Below are positions 42,273 to 51,427 of a stretch of DNA of 64,000 bases, piece after piece. The translations under genes and the position numbers were made by a program. Location: NCBI GenBank assembly GCA_036278735.1, contig DASUKM010000029.1, positions 1-64,000 of the forward strand, written 5' to 3'. Within the stretch, counting starts at the first letter, position 1. Each line of letters opens with the position of its first letter. The notes under the pieces were generated by a model that searched no databases, was not told the origin of the DNA, and worked only from the letters and a program-made list of their open reading frames with translations. The DNA is from DASUKM01 sp036278735 (lineage in GTDB: Bacteria > Acidobacteriota > Vicinamibacteria > Vicinamibacterales > 2-12-FULL-66-21).

Positions 42273-45200
42273 ATGGCGCACGACCGCAGCGACGCCGATC
42301 TCATCGCGCACACGCACAACACCGCCCGGTTCTTCGTCGAGAACCGCCACGTCGCCTGGGTCCTGCTCGTCGCGGCGATCGCCTGGGGCGTGTTCGGCTA
42401 CATCGAGATGCCGAAACGGCGGGATCCGGACGTGCCGGCGGTCGTCGCGGTCGCCATCTGCCCGTGGCCAGGCGCAAGCGCCGAGCGGATCGAGCAACTC
42501 GTCACGCGCAAGCTGGAGGAGCGGATCGCCGGCGACCCGAAGCTCGAGCGGATCGAATCGATCTCGCGCAGCAACGTCGCCATTCTGTACCTCCACCTGG
42601 AGCAGCGGATCGCCGACACGGGGCCCGCGTGGGACGACCTGCACCTGAAACTCAACAGCATCAATGACCTGCCGGCCGGCGCCGGTCCGATCCAGTTCCT
42701 GAAGGATTTCGGCGACACGTCGGCGCTGATGCTCGCCGTCGCGAGCCCGAAAGCGGACCCGGTGCTCGTGTCGCTCCGGGCGCGGGCGGTCCAGCGCGCG
42801 ATCCGCGCGGTGCGATCCGGAACGCAGGGGACCGAGCCGCGCGCGTCGATGATCGTCTGCTTTCCCGAATCGATCCCGCCCGACGTCCCGCGCCGGCAGC
42901 GCGACGCGATCGGGGCCGCCCTGGCGACGAACCGCATCGGCCACGACCTCCGGCCGATCGACGGGCCCGGGTTCGTCGGCCTGGATCTCGCGACCGGTCT
43001 GGACGACCGCGGCCTGCTCGCCGCCCTGCAGGACGCCCTCGAGCGGCGTATCCACGTGTCGGAGTTCCACCCGGACATGTGGGCGCCTGTCGTGATCCGC
43101 GATCCGGCGACGGCCGCCGCGCGGCTCGCCGCGGTCGCCGGCGACAAGTACAGCTACCGCGAGCTGGACGACTACAGCGATCTCATTCAGCGCACGCTCC
43201 AGAACGTACCGCAGGTCGCCAAGATCTCGCGCACCGGCCTGCTGCGCCAGGCGATCTACCTCGAGTACTCCCAGGAACAGCTCGCCGGCCTGGAAAACCG
43301 CCTGCCGGAGATCCTGGGAGCGCGCAACATCACGCTGCCGGGAGGGGTGCTCGAGGTCGCGGGCAAGAACCTGGCGATCGACCCGTCCGGCGAATTCAAG
43401 AGCGCGAAGGACATCGGCGACGTCATCGTGGGGACGACCGAGAGCGGACGCCCCATCTATCTGCGCGACAACGTGAACATCCTGCGCGGGTACGAGAACC
43501 CGCCGACGTTCCTGAACTTCTTCAGCTCGCACGATCAGAAAGGGCGTTGGCGGCGCAGCCGCGCGATCACGCTCGGGATCGACATGCGCCCCGGCCAGCA
43601 GATCGCGGATTTTGGCGCGGCCGTCGACGCGGCGCTGGCCGGCCTGAAGCAGCGGCTGCCCGAAGATCTGATCCTCGATCGCATCTCGGATCAGCCGCGA
43701 CAGGTGCGCGAGTCGATCGATCTGTTCTCGACGAGCCTCGAAGAAGCGATCGTCCTGGTGGTGCTGGTCGCGCTGGTGGGGTTCTGGGAGTGGCGATCGG
43801 CGGCCCTCATCGCGCTCTCGATTCCGTTGACGCTCGCCCTCACGCTCGGCGGCATGCACCTGCTGCGGCTGGACGTGCAGCAGGTCTCGCTGTCGTCGCT
43901 GATTCTCGCCCTCGGGCTGCTGGTCGACGATCCCGTCGTCGCCGGCGACGCGATCAAGCGCGAACTGGACGCGGGCCATCCGCCCGGCGTGGCCTCGTGG
44001 CTCGGGCCCACGAAGCTCGCCAACGCCATCATGTTCGCGACGATCACCAACATGGTGGCGTACCTGCCGCTGCTGCTGATCGGCGGCGACACGGGCCGCT
44101 TCCTCTACAGCCTGCCGGTCGTGCTCGCGTGCGCGCTCGTGATGTCGCGGCTGGTCTCGATGTCGTTCATCCCGTCCTTGAGCTTTTATCTGCTCCGTCC
44201 CTCGCCCCGGAAGCGCCGGACGCGTGAGGACCTGCGGCAGACCGGATTCAACTGGCGCTACTCGCGAGTCGCCGGCTGGGCGCTCGACCATCGATGGCTG
44301 GCCCTCGGCGCCTCGGTCGTCCTCCTCGCGGCCGGCCTGCTGAGCGCCCGCACGCTCACGCAGAATTTCTTCCCGAGCGACCTGCAGTATCTCTCGTACG
44401 TGGACGTCTGGCTGCCCGAGGACGCCACCCTCTCCGCCACGAATCAGGCCACGCAGCAGGCCGAGGCGGTCATCCAGGACGTGGCGGCGCGCTACGGACG
44501 CGAGCATCCCGGCGAGGACGGCAAGCCGCGGCGCGTCATCGAATCGCTGTCCGCGTTCGTGGGGGGCGGAGGACCGCGGTTCTGGCTGTCGGTGTTCCCG
44601 GAGCTGCCGCAGACGAACTACGCCCAGATCATCGTGAAGGTCGACGAGAAGCACGACACGGCGGCCCTCGTCCCGGAGCTGCAGCGGGCCTTGAGCGCGG
44701 GCGTTCCCGGCGCGCGCCTCGACGTGCGGCAGCTCGAGACGGGCAAGGCGGTGGGCATTCCGGTGCAGCTCCGGCTGTCGGGCCCCGATACCGGCACGCT
44801 GCGGCGGCTCGCCGGGGACCTCGAGGCGACGCTGCGCGTCATCCCGACCGCCGCGCGCGTGCGCGACGACTGGGGGGCGAAGAGCTTCTCCGCGACGCTG
44901 CAGGTCGAGTCCGATCGCGCCAACTTCGCGGGCGTCTCCAACCGGGACGTCGCGCTGTCGTCGGCCATCGGGCTGAACGGCCTGCAGGTGACCACGCTGC
45001 ACGACGGCGACAAGGAGATCCCCGTCATCGCGCGCCTGCGGCCGGAAGAACGCGCCCGTCTGTCGGACATCCGCAATCTCTACGTCTACTCGACGACGAG
45101 CGCCACGAAGGTGCCGCTCGGGCAGATCTCGACGATCACGTACCGGATGAAGAACGAGCAACTGCGCCGCCGCAACCAGTTCTCGACGATCACCGTCTCG

Positions 45201-45887
45201 TGCTTCCCGGTGCCCGGCGCGCTGTCGTCGCAGGTGATGGACGCGGTCCGGCCGAAGCTGGCGGCCTTCCAGGGAACGCTGCCGCCCGGCTACCGCCTGG
45301 AAATCGGCGGCGAAGAAGAGGAAGCGACCAGGGGATTCCAGGAACTCTCGGTCGTGATGATGATCTCGATCGCGGCGATCTTCCTCGCGCTGGTGTTCCA
45401 GTTCCGCAATGCGGTCAAGCCGCTCATCGTGTTCTCGGCGATCCCGTTCGGCGTCGCCGGCAGCCTGGTGGCGCTCGTCGTCATGAAGACGCCGTTCGGT
45501 TTCATGGCGTTCCTGGGGGTCGTCAGCCTGATCGGCGTGATCGTCAGCCACGTGATCGTCCTGTTCGATTTCATCGAGGAGGCGCACGCCAACGGGGAGC
45601 CGCTGCGCGACGCGCTGATCGATGCCGGCATCCTGCGGCTGCGGCCGGTGCTGATCACGGTCGGCGCCACGGTGTTCGGGCTGGTGCCGCTGGCGCTCCA
45701 TGGCGGGCCGCTGTGGCAGCCGCTCTGCTATGTGCAGATCGGCGGCCTCACCGTGGCGACGTTCGTCACGCTGCTGCTCGTGCCCGTGCTCTATGCGATC
45801 TTCGTGCTGGATTTGAAGATCGTCACGTGGGAGCGGGCGGCCCGGACGCAGCCGCTCCCGGTGGCCGGCCCCGAGCTCCCGGCGTGA
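42273..45887 (+). CDS. RND efflux transporter permease
   Basis: A 1204-residue inner-membrane RND pump with 12 helices and two large periplasmic loops. The proton-relay region of TM4 reads L-I-L-A-L-G-L-L-V-D-D-P-V-V-A-G-D, retaining the paired Asp. The N-terminal segment A-W-G-V-F-G-Y-I-E-M-P-K-R-R-D-P is typical of the AcrB/CusA superfamily. It is longer than the 1030-1050 residues usual for AcrB, with extra length mainly in the periplasmic loops and the 30-residue N-terminus. It lacks the metal-binding Met triad that I would expect of CusA, so drug-type export is more likely. Substrates are unknown. Confidence 0.92.
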   Translation: MAHDRSDADLIAHTHNTARFFVENRHVAWVLLVAAIAWGVFGYIEMPKRRDPDVPAVVAVAICPWPGASAERIEQLVTRKLEERIAGDPKLERIESISRSNVAILYLHLEQRIADTGPAWDDLHLKLNSINDLPAGAGPIQFLKDFGDTSALMLAVASPKADPVLVSLRARAVQRAIRAVRSGTQGTEPRASMIVCFPESIPPDVPRRQRDAIGAALATNRIGHDLRPIDGPGFVGLDLATGLDDRGLLAALQDALERRIHVSEFHPDMWAPVVIRDPATAAARLAAVAGDKYSYRELDDYSDLIQRTLQNVPQVAKISRTGLLRQAIYLEYSQEQLAGLENRLPEILGARNITLPGGVLEVAGKNLAIDPSGEFKSAKDIGDVIVGTTESGRPIYLRDNVNILRGYENPPTFLNFFSSHDQKGRWRRSRAITLGIDMRPGQQIADFGAAVDAALAGLKQRLPEDLILDRISDQPRQVRESIDLFSTSLEEAIVLVVLVALVGFWEWRSAALIALSIPLTLALTLGGMHLLRLDVQQVSLSSLILALGLLVDDPVVAGDAIKRELDAGHPPGVASWLGPTKLANAIMFATITNMVAYLPLLLIGGDTGRFLYSLPVVLACALVMSRLVSMSFIPSLSFYLLRPSPRKRRTREDLRQTGFNWRYSRVAGWALDHRWLALGASVVLLAAGLLSARTLTQNFFPSDLQYLSYVDVWLPEDATLSATNQATQQAEAVIQDVAARYGREHPGEDGKPRRVIESLSAFVGGGGPRFWLSVFPELPQTNYAQIIVKVDEKHDTAALVPELQRALSAGVPGARLDVRQLETGKAVGIPVQLRLSGPDTGTLRRLAGDLEATLRVIPTAARVRDDWGAKSFSATLQVESDRANFAGVSNRDVALSSAIGLNGLQVTTLHDGDKEIPVIARLRPEERARLSDIRNLYVYSTTSATKVPLGQISTITYRMKNEQLRRRNQFSTITVSCFPVPGALSSQVMDAVRPKLAAFQGTLPPGYRLEIGGEEEEATRGFQELSVVMMISIAAIFLALVFQFRNAVKPLIVFSAIPFGVAGSLVALVVMKTPFGFMAFLGVVSLIGVIVSHVIVLFDFIEEAHANGEPLRDALIDAGILRLRPVLITVGATVFGLVPLALHGGPLWQPLCYVQIGGLTVATFVTLLLVPVLYAIFVLDLKIVTWERAARTQPLPVAGPELPA

Positions 45888-46073
45888 CGATCGTTTCCTT
45901 GCCGTTCCGGCCGGTCTGCCGCACAATGGCGCCGGCCGAGAGTGTCCTCCGGGAGGGCGCTCTGTCTGCCGACGAGTGGCGCACCTGACCAGCGACCCGA
46001 AACGGGCGCACGCAGACGGCAGGGAGGCACGGCTTCCTGTCGTCCCTACAACCCCAACGCGAGGAGGACGGTC

Positions 46074-47306
46074 GTGACTCAATTGACCCGCACGGGCACG
46101 TCGACCGGAAGCGCGGAGCCGTCGGGCGGCGCTTTCCTGCAGGTGAGCGGCCGCCAGCGACCACACACGGCTCTCTGGGAGGACGCCGTGACGATGCTGA
46201 TCGGCATCTACGCGTTGCTCGGGTTGTTCTTCGACGGTTGGCGGCACAACAACCTGACCGGCATCGATACGTTCTGGTCTGCGGCGCACATCATGATCTA
46301 CACCGGGATCCTCGGGCTCGGCGTGTGGATCGCGATCGTGCTCGCGCGGCATCAGACGTCGCTCCTTCACCTCGACTGGTCCGCTGTTCCTTACGGATAC
46401 ACGTTCGCATTCGTGGCGCTGCCGCTGGCCCTCCTCGCAGGGCCGGCCGATTTCACCTGGCACGCGAAGTTCGGCTTCGAGAACCAGATCGACTCGACGT
46501 ACAGCCCCCCGCATCAGGGGCTCTTCCTCGCGGGCGCGCTGCTCGCCGCGATTCCGCTGGCGGCCGCCTGGCAGCGCCGCGGGACCTCGCCGTCGCTGCG
46601 TGAGAGCTGGCCCGCGCTGTTCTCCTTCAGTTCGTCGCTCGCGGTGGTGCTCTTCGTCATCCATCAGGTGGTGCCGTTCTACAGCCCGCACGCGATGGCG
46701 GCGGCGTGGCAGCGGGACCTGATCGGCCGCGTCGACGCATTCCCGGGAGGCGGGGCGGTGCACGCGGAAGGCCTGGCTCGCGCCGTCGAGCACTTTGGCG
46801 ACCAGGCCTGGCCGTACTATTTCTACGGGACCCACATGACCATGATGGGGATCATGATGTTCTCGATCGTCGCCTTTGGCGGCGTGCTCCTGCTCCGCCG
46901 GCGCTGGCAGCTCCCGGCAGGCTCGCAGACGCTGATCTTTCTGTGGCTCGCGCTGCTCTTGCCGCTCCTGAGCCAATACCGGCAATGGCAGCTCGCCATC
47001 CCACTGGTCGTGACCGGAATCGCCGGCGACATCATCCTCAACGGTCTGACCAACGGCGCGGGTCCGCTGCGTCTCGGACGCATCCGCATCTACGCGGCAC
47101 TCATGCCGGTCGTGCTCTGGAGCACGTACTTCGTGTGCGTGCAGCTTTTCAAAGGCGGTCTGGGATGGGGTGCCACCCTCTGGTTCGGCGTGCTCACGAC
47201 GAATATGGCGTACTGCTACCTGCTCTCGCTGCTCATCTTTGCCCCCAGAGTCGAGGAAGGCGAAGGGGTCGTCGTGAGCGACCCGGCGGGTGTGGCGATC
47301 AGGTGA
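46074..47306 (+). CDS. Multi-pass integral membrane protein of unknown function
   Basis: A 410-residue membrane protein with a GTG start after GAGGAGG (46061-46067). The first 35 residues are soluble and Thr/Ser-rich. About nine to ten hydrophobic helices follow. Conserved-looking polar elements within the membrane region include D-G-W-R-H-N-N near residue 60, A-H-I-M-I-Y-T-G, D-F-T-W-H, and S-P-P-H-Q-G-L-F. Buried His residues suggest metal or haem binding, or proton transfer. I do not recognise the family. It follows the RND gene by 186 bases, which hold no gene. Confidence 0.65.
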   Translation: MTQLTRTGTSTGSAEPSGGAFLQVSGRQRPHTALWEDAVTMLIGIYALLGLFFDGWRHNNLTGIDTFWSAAHIMIYTGILGLGVWIAIVLARHQTSLLHLDWSAVPYGYTFAFVALPLALLAGPADFTWHAKFGFENQIDSTYSPPHQGLFLAGALLAAIPLAAAWQRRGTSPSLRESWPALFSFSSSLAVVLFVIHQVVPFYSPHAMAAAWQRDLIGRVDAFPGGGAVHAEGLARAVEHFGDQAWPYYFYGTHMTMMGIMMFSIVAFGGVLLLRRRWQLPAGSQTLIFLWLALLLPLLSQYRQWQLAIPLVVTGIAGDIILNGLTNGAGPLRLGRIRIYAALMPVVLWSTYFVCVQLFKGGLGWGATLWFGVLTTNMAYCYLLSLLIFAPRVEEGEGVVVSDPAGVAIR

Positions 47307-47409
47307 AGGTGAGCATGCCCGCGCGTGTGGACGCCGGGTGTCGCGGATGAGACGAAGAGGCGGAGGGGCGATGGCGTGGCCCCTCCGGCCGCGCGGCGCC
47401 GCTGCCGGG

Positions 47410-48474
47410 TCAGAACCCGATGCGATATTCGAGACGGAACACGTCGTCGTACCAGCCGACGTTCGTGAGCTTGTGGCCGTAGCCCACGTAAAATGAGCTG
47501 GCGTCGTGGATGGTCGTCCGCGCGCCCACCTTCAGGTTGACGATGTTGATCCCGTCGGCGGGGACGGCGACGCCGGCGGCCGTGCCGGGAATCTGCGTCT
47601 GGAACCCGCCGAGGACGTGCCATCCCACCAGCTCCACGACGGGCGCGAAGCGGACGCGGCTCGTGCTGACGACCTCGAAACTCGGCCCGATGCCCCAGAA
47701 CAGGACGTCTCCCGCGAACTTGTCGCTGCCGGACGTGGGCACGCCGGCCGATCCCCCCGTCGGGTGCCAGTCGCCGAACTGCGACTCGATCGCGAAGCGA
47801 TCCCCCGCACGCTGCAGGTAGAGCAACGCGGGAACGATGGCGCCGTGATCGGTGCCGAGCCCCTTGGCGGCGTCGCCGGAGGGGAACTCACCGCGAACCA
47901 GCACCGTCACGACGCGATCGGCGGTCGAGATCAGCGCGAGCTTCACGCCGGCGCGGATGTCGGACAGCCCGGACGTGCTCGGCACCGTTCCGGTGCCCGC
48001 GAGGAACGAGTTCGGCTCGAACCAGCGGAACGGCAGCTCGACGAAGACGGCGAAATGATTGCCGACGCCGTACTGGCCTTCGAGGTAGGCCTGCCGGTAA
48101 TCGTAGCCGGTCACCACCGCGGGCGCCGGACCGGGCGCGTGCGGATCGAAGGCCGGCGGGTCGGCCGTCGCGAGCCCGCGGTAGCAGCCGCACTTCGCGT
48201 AGAAAAACTCGGCGCGGTCGGGGGACTTCCCGTCGAAGGCGGCGTCGAAGCGCACGCGGAAGTGCGACGACACGGTCGAATCCTCGATGTAGCCCACCAT
48301 GCTGCCGCGGCGCTTCCCTTCGGGTGGCCGCGGCGCGGGTTGCTCGCTCGCGGCGCGCTGGGAGGTGCTGGTCTGCGGCGCCTGCGGCGCGGCCGACGAG
48401 TCAGCGGGCGTCTGAGCGGCCGCGGGACCGGCCGCGACAACGAATGCGAACAACAGAGCGGAAGTCTTCATCAT
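47410..48474 (-). CDS. Putative outer-membrane beta-barrel protein of unknown function
   Basis: A 354-residue exported protein. The signal peptide is M-M-K-T-S-A-L-L-F-A-F-V-V-A-A-G ending A-A-A-Q-T. A Pro/Ser/Ala-rich spacer (about residues 24-55) precedes a region of regular amphipathic strands such as F-A-V-F-V-E-L-P-F-R-W-F and R-F-A-P-V-V-E-L-V-G-W. It ends in an aromatic residue (R-L-E-Y-R-I-G-F), a hallmark of outer-membrane barrels. A C-G-C motif is present near residue 95. No named family is recognised. Confidence 0.62.
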   Translation of the reverse strand: MMKTSALLFAFVVAAGPAAAQTPADSSAAPQAPQTSTSQRAASEQPAPRPPEGKRRGSMVGYIEDSTVSSHFRVRFDAAFDGKSPDRAEFFYAKCGCYRGLATADPPAFDPHAPGPAPAVVTGYDYRQAYLEGQYGVGNHFAVFVELPFRWFEPNSFLAGTGTVPSTSGLSDIRAGVKLALISTADRVVTVLVRGEFPSGDAAKGLGTDHGAIVPALLYLQRAGDRFAIESQFGDWHPTGGSAGVPTSGSDKFAGDVLFWGIGPSFEVVSTSRVRFAPVVELVGWHVLGGFQTQIPGTAAGVAVPADGINIVNLKVGARTTIHDASSFYVGYGHKLTNVGWYDDVFRLEYRIGF

Positions 48475-48537
48475 CGTTCTCAGTCCAGCTGGCATGGTGA
48501 CGCCAGTTTAGCAGAACGGCGCGCGGGGTGTCGGGCG

Positions 48538-51411
48538 CTACTTCTGGCCGAGCCGGCGCCGCAGTCGTTCGTAGCGCGCGGTGAACGGACGCCGATCCGA
48601 CTCGCTGAGCCGATCGAGCATCGCGCCGAGGTTCTCGACGACGGCGGCGGCGTCGCTGCGTGCTCCGGCCGCCAGCCCGCGATCGGCCAGCGCAAGGTAA
48701 CGGTCGACCGCCTCGGTCAGGAGCGTACGGGCATCGGCGGCGGCGGCCTGGTCCTTCGTCAGCGCGGCGAGATTCTGCAGCAGGTCGCCGAAGCGCAGGT
48801 GGAACTGCGCGGATTGCCGCGGGCGCGGCGCGGAGGCGACCTGCTCGAACAGCGTCAGCGCGCGGCGGTACTCGCCGGCCGCGTCGGGCTGACCGTGCAG
48901 CGCCATCAGGCGTCCCCGGAGCGTGTGCGTATCGGCCAGCTCCACGCCGAGCGACGGCGCGGGACGCGACAGCTCGTCGAGCAGCCGCAGCGCCTCGCTG
49001 CTCCGCTCCATCGCGAGGTCGGGGGCGCCCAGCGAGTCGAGCAGATCCGCGAGGTTGTTGCAGATCGTCGCCAGCTCCAGCTTGTTCTGGCGATTGCCCG
49101 GCTGGTCGCGCGCCGTCTGCTCGTCGAGCGCAACGGCGCGCTCGAACAGCGTCCGGACTTCCGGCAGGCGGTTGGCGTCCGCCTCGATCAGGCTGCCCAG
49201 ATTGTTATAGGCGCGTCCCAGCTCCTGGCGCGCGTCGCCGGGGTCGGTCCCCCCGGCGAGCGGTTTGAGCAGCGCAATCGCGGTCCGGAAGTCCGCTTCC
49301 GCCGCACGGAACTGGTCTGCCCCCGGCACGGCGGTCTGCGACCTGAGAATGCCACGGTTGTAGTGCGTGCGGGCGAGCTGCCGCTGGTACGCGGCGTTGC
49401 CGGGATCGCGGCGTGTCAGGGTCTGCTGGATGTCCAAGGCCTTGTCGTAGGCTCGCTCCGCGTCCGTCGAGCGCTCCGACATTGGACGCAGCGTCTCGCC
49501 CAGCCAGTTCCACGCGTCGGCGAGCGCCGCCGCGTATTCGGGCCGGTCGGGCTCGTCGGTGTGGAGGCGATCGAAGGCGGCGATGGCGTCGCCGTAGTCC
49601 TTGGACGCTTCGTCGGGCTGGCCGAGCATGCGACCGATGTGCCCGAGGCGCAGCTTCGCCTCGGCGTTGTCCCAGTACAGCTCGGGGCTGTTCGGCTTCT
49701 CCTCGATGAAGCGCACGTAGAACTGCTTCGTCTTTTCGAGCAGCTGCCGCCGGAACTCCTGCATCTGCGGCACGTCGGCCGCCATCTGGGCCGGGTCGAC
49801 GCTGGCCGACGCGAGGGTCTCGTCCACGGCGCGACGGGCGAGCGTGAAGTTCGATTCGGCGCGGCGTCTCTCGCGCCAGGCGACGTACGCGGTGGCGACG
49901 GCGATGAGCAGGAGCGTCGCGAGCACGCCGGCCGCCCAGCGAGCCCGGGCCAATTTGCTGCGGCGCTCCTGCTCCCGTTCGGCTTCGAGCCGCGCCGCCG
50001 TCTGTTCGCTCTCGTCGAGAAAGGCGATCGCGCGATCGAACGAATCGTTGTAGCGCGCCGCCCATGCGGCCGTCGGACTGTTGTCGCGCCGCCAACGGGA
50101 CCCGAGCGCCAGCTCCGGATCCCGCCACAATCCGGCCGTCCCCTCGTCGTGCCAGAACGCCGCCTGCGAGAGGCGTGCATAAAACGCGGCCGACGCGCGC
50201 TCCTCCTCGGCCCACGTGATCAGCCGGGTCCAGCAGCGCATCAGGCTCTCGTGCGACAGGTCGACGATGGATCGCGAGGTGAGCGGAATCCGCGCCGGCG
50301 GCATCAGGAAACTGCGGCCGGGGCGGCGGAAGATCTCGATCGCCTCGGTCACCTCCGCCTCGGAGGCCTCGCAGATCGAGGCCAGGTCGGCCACGGACGT
50401 GGGACGCCGGACGCCGCGCGGATCCGAGAACGTGTCGGTCAGCGCCTTAAACAGCCGCTCGACCAGCTGTCCTCCGAGCCGTGCGCTGTCCGCGTACGCC
50501 TCCTCGGCGTGTTTCGACAGCGCGTCCTGCAGCGTGCCGACGGCGTCGTAGTCGGCGATGTCGATCGGCTCGCCGCTGGCGGCGTGCCGCTCCCAGTACT
50601 CCCACGTGCGCATCAGCGCGTGCTGGAGCACCGGCAACTGATCGGGATTGTCGCCGATGTCGTTGAGGATGCGCAGCACCAGCCGCGGCGCAATGGCGGC
50701 CCCTCCCACGGCCACGGGCCCCGTGACGGCGGCGCGCAGCTCCTCGCGGCGCATCCGCGGCACGAGATACTGCCCGTCGTTCACCGCTTCGGCGAGCCCC
50801 TGCACCTGCATGCAATCGCCGACGAAGTCCGACCGCATCGTCAAGACGACGTAGATCGGCACCTCGGTCTGTCCGGCGGCCGCGAGGAGGAGGTTCACGA
50901 AGACGATCGCCTCGTCGCGCGAGTTGGCGGCCTCGCGGCTGCGGCGGAACCGGAACAGCTCCTCGAACTGGTCGACGATGACGAGGAGGTTCTCGCCGGC
51001 GGGGATGCCCGACTGGCGTACGGCGCCGACCAGACCGAGCGTGCCGCGCCGCAGCGTCGCCTCGAGCAGCACGCGGTTCGTGCTCTGCAGCTCGCCGACG
51101 GCGCCGAGCACGTCGGGGGCATCGAGCGCGGCCGCCAGGTTGCCAATCGGATCCTCGCCCGGCCGGAGGATGGCCACGCGCCAGCTCGAACCGGCCGCGA
51201 CCATGAACCCGCTGTAGAGCGAGGGAATCAGGCCGCAGCGCACCAGCGACGACTTGCCGCTGCCGGAGGCGCCAATGACCGACAGGAATCGCGTCGAACG
51301 GAGGCGACGCAGCAGCTCGTCGATCTCGCGCTCGCGGCCGAAGAAGAGATGATCTTCGTCGGGCTCGAACGGACGGAGGCCGGGGAACGGGTTGAACGTC
51401 GCGCGCGGCAT
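48538..51411 (-). CDS. nSTAND ATPase with transmembrane helix and C-terminal TPR array
   Basis: A 957-residue STAND-type NTPase of the nSTAND1 type. It begins N-P-F-P-G-L-R-P-F-E-P-D-E-D-H-L-F-F-G-R-E-R-E-I, the usual lead-in. Walker A is G-A-S-G-S-G-K-S (47-54) and Walker B L-L-V-I-V-D-Q-F-E-E-L (142-152), with a winged-helix region to about 430. A single hydrophobic helix lies at about 490-512 (A-G-V-L-A-T-L-L-L-I-A-V-A). TPR-like repeats fill residues 560-957. STAND proteins oligomerise on sensing and switch on effectors. It starts 16 bases after the TIR gene in the same operon and probably triggers it. Confidence 0.86.
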   Translation of the reverse strand: MPRATFNPFPGLRPFEPDEDHLFFGREREIDELLRRLRSTRFLSVIGASGSGKSSLVRCGLIPSLYSGFMVAAGSSWRVAILRPGEDPIGNLAAALDAPDVLGAVGELQSTNRVLLEATLRRGTLGLVGAVRQSGIPAGENLLVIVDQFEELFRFRRSREAANSRDEAIVFVNLLLAAAGQTEVPIYVVLTMRSDFVGDCMQVQGLAEAVNDGQYLVPRMRREELRAAVTGPVAVGGAAIAPRLVLRILNDIGDNPDQLPVLQHALMRTWEYWERHAASGEPIDIADYDAVGTLQDALSKHAEEAYADSARLGGQLVERLFKALTDTFSDPRGVRRPTSVADLASICEASEAEVTEAIEIFRRPGRSFLMPPARIPLTSRSIVDLSHESLMRCWTRLITWAEEERASAAFYARLSQAAFWHDEGTAGLWRDPELALGSRWRRDNSPTAAWAARYNDSFDRAIAFLDESEQTAARLEAEREQERRSKLARARWAAGVLATLLLIAVATAYVAWRERRRAESNFTLARRAVDETLASASVDPAQMAADVPQMQEFRRQLLEKTKQFYVRFIEEKPNSPELYWDNAEAKLRLGHIGRMLGQPDEASKDYGDAIAAFDRLHTDEPDRPEYAAALADAWNWLGETLRPMSERSTDAERAYDKALDIQQTLTRRDPGNAAYQRQLARTHYNRGILRSQTAVPGADQFRAAEADFRTAIALLKPLAGGTDPGDARQELGRAYNNLGSLIEADANRLPEVRTLFERAVALDEQTARDQPGNRQNKLELATICNNLADLLDSLGAPDLAMERSSEALRLLDELSRPAPSLGVELADTHTLRGRLMALHGQPDAAGEYRRALTLFEQVASAPRPRQSAQFHLRFGDLLQNLAALTKDQAAAADARTLLTEAVDRYLALADRGLAAGARSDAAAVVENLGAMLDRLSESDRRPFTARYERLRRRLGQK

Positions 51412-51427
51412 CAGCCGGGCAGTCCTT

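Noticed and set aside
42087..46985. Minus-strand open frame of about 1630 codons across the RND operon
   Set aside because: It is rich in Arg, His, Asp and Glu, lacks any domain pattern and is antisense to well-recognised adaptor and RND genes. It is a GC-driven shadow frame.
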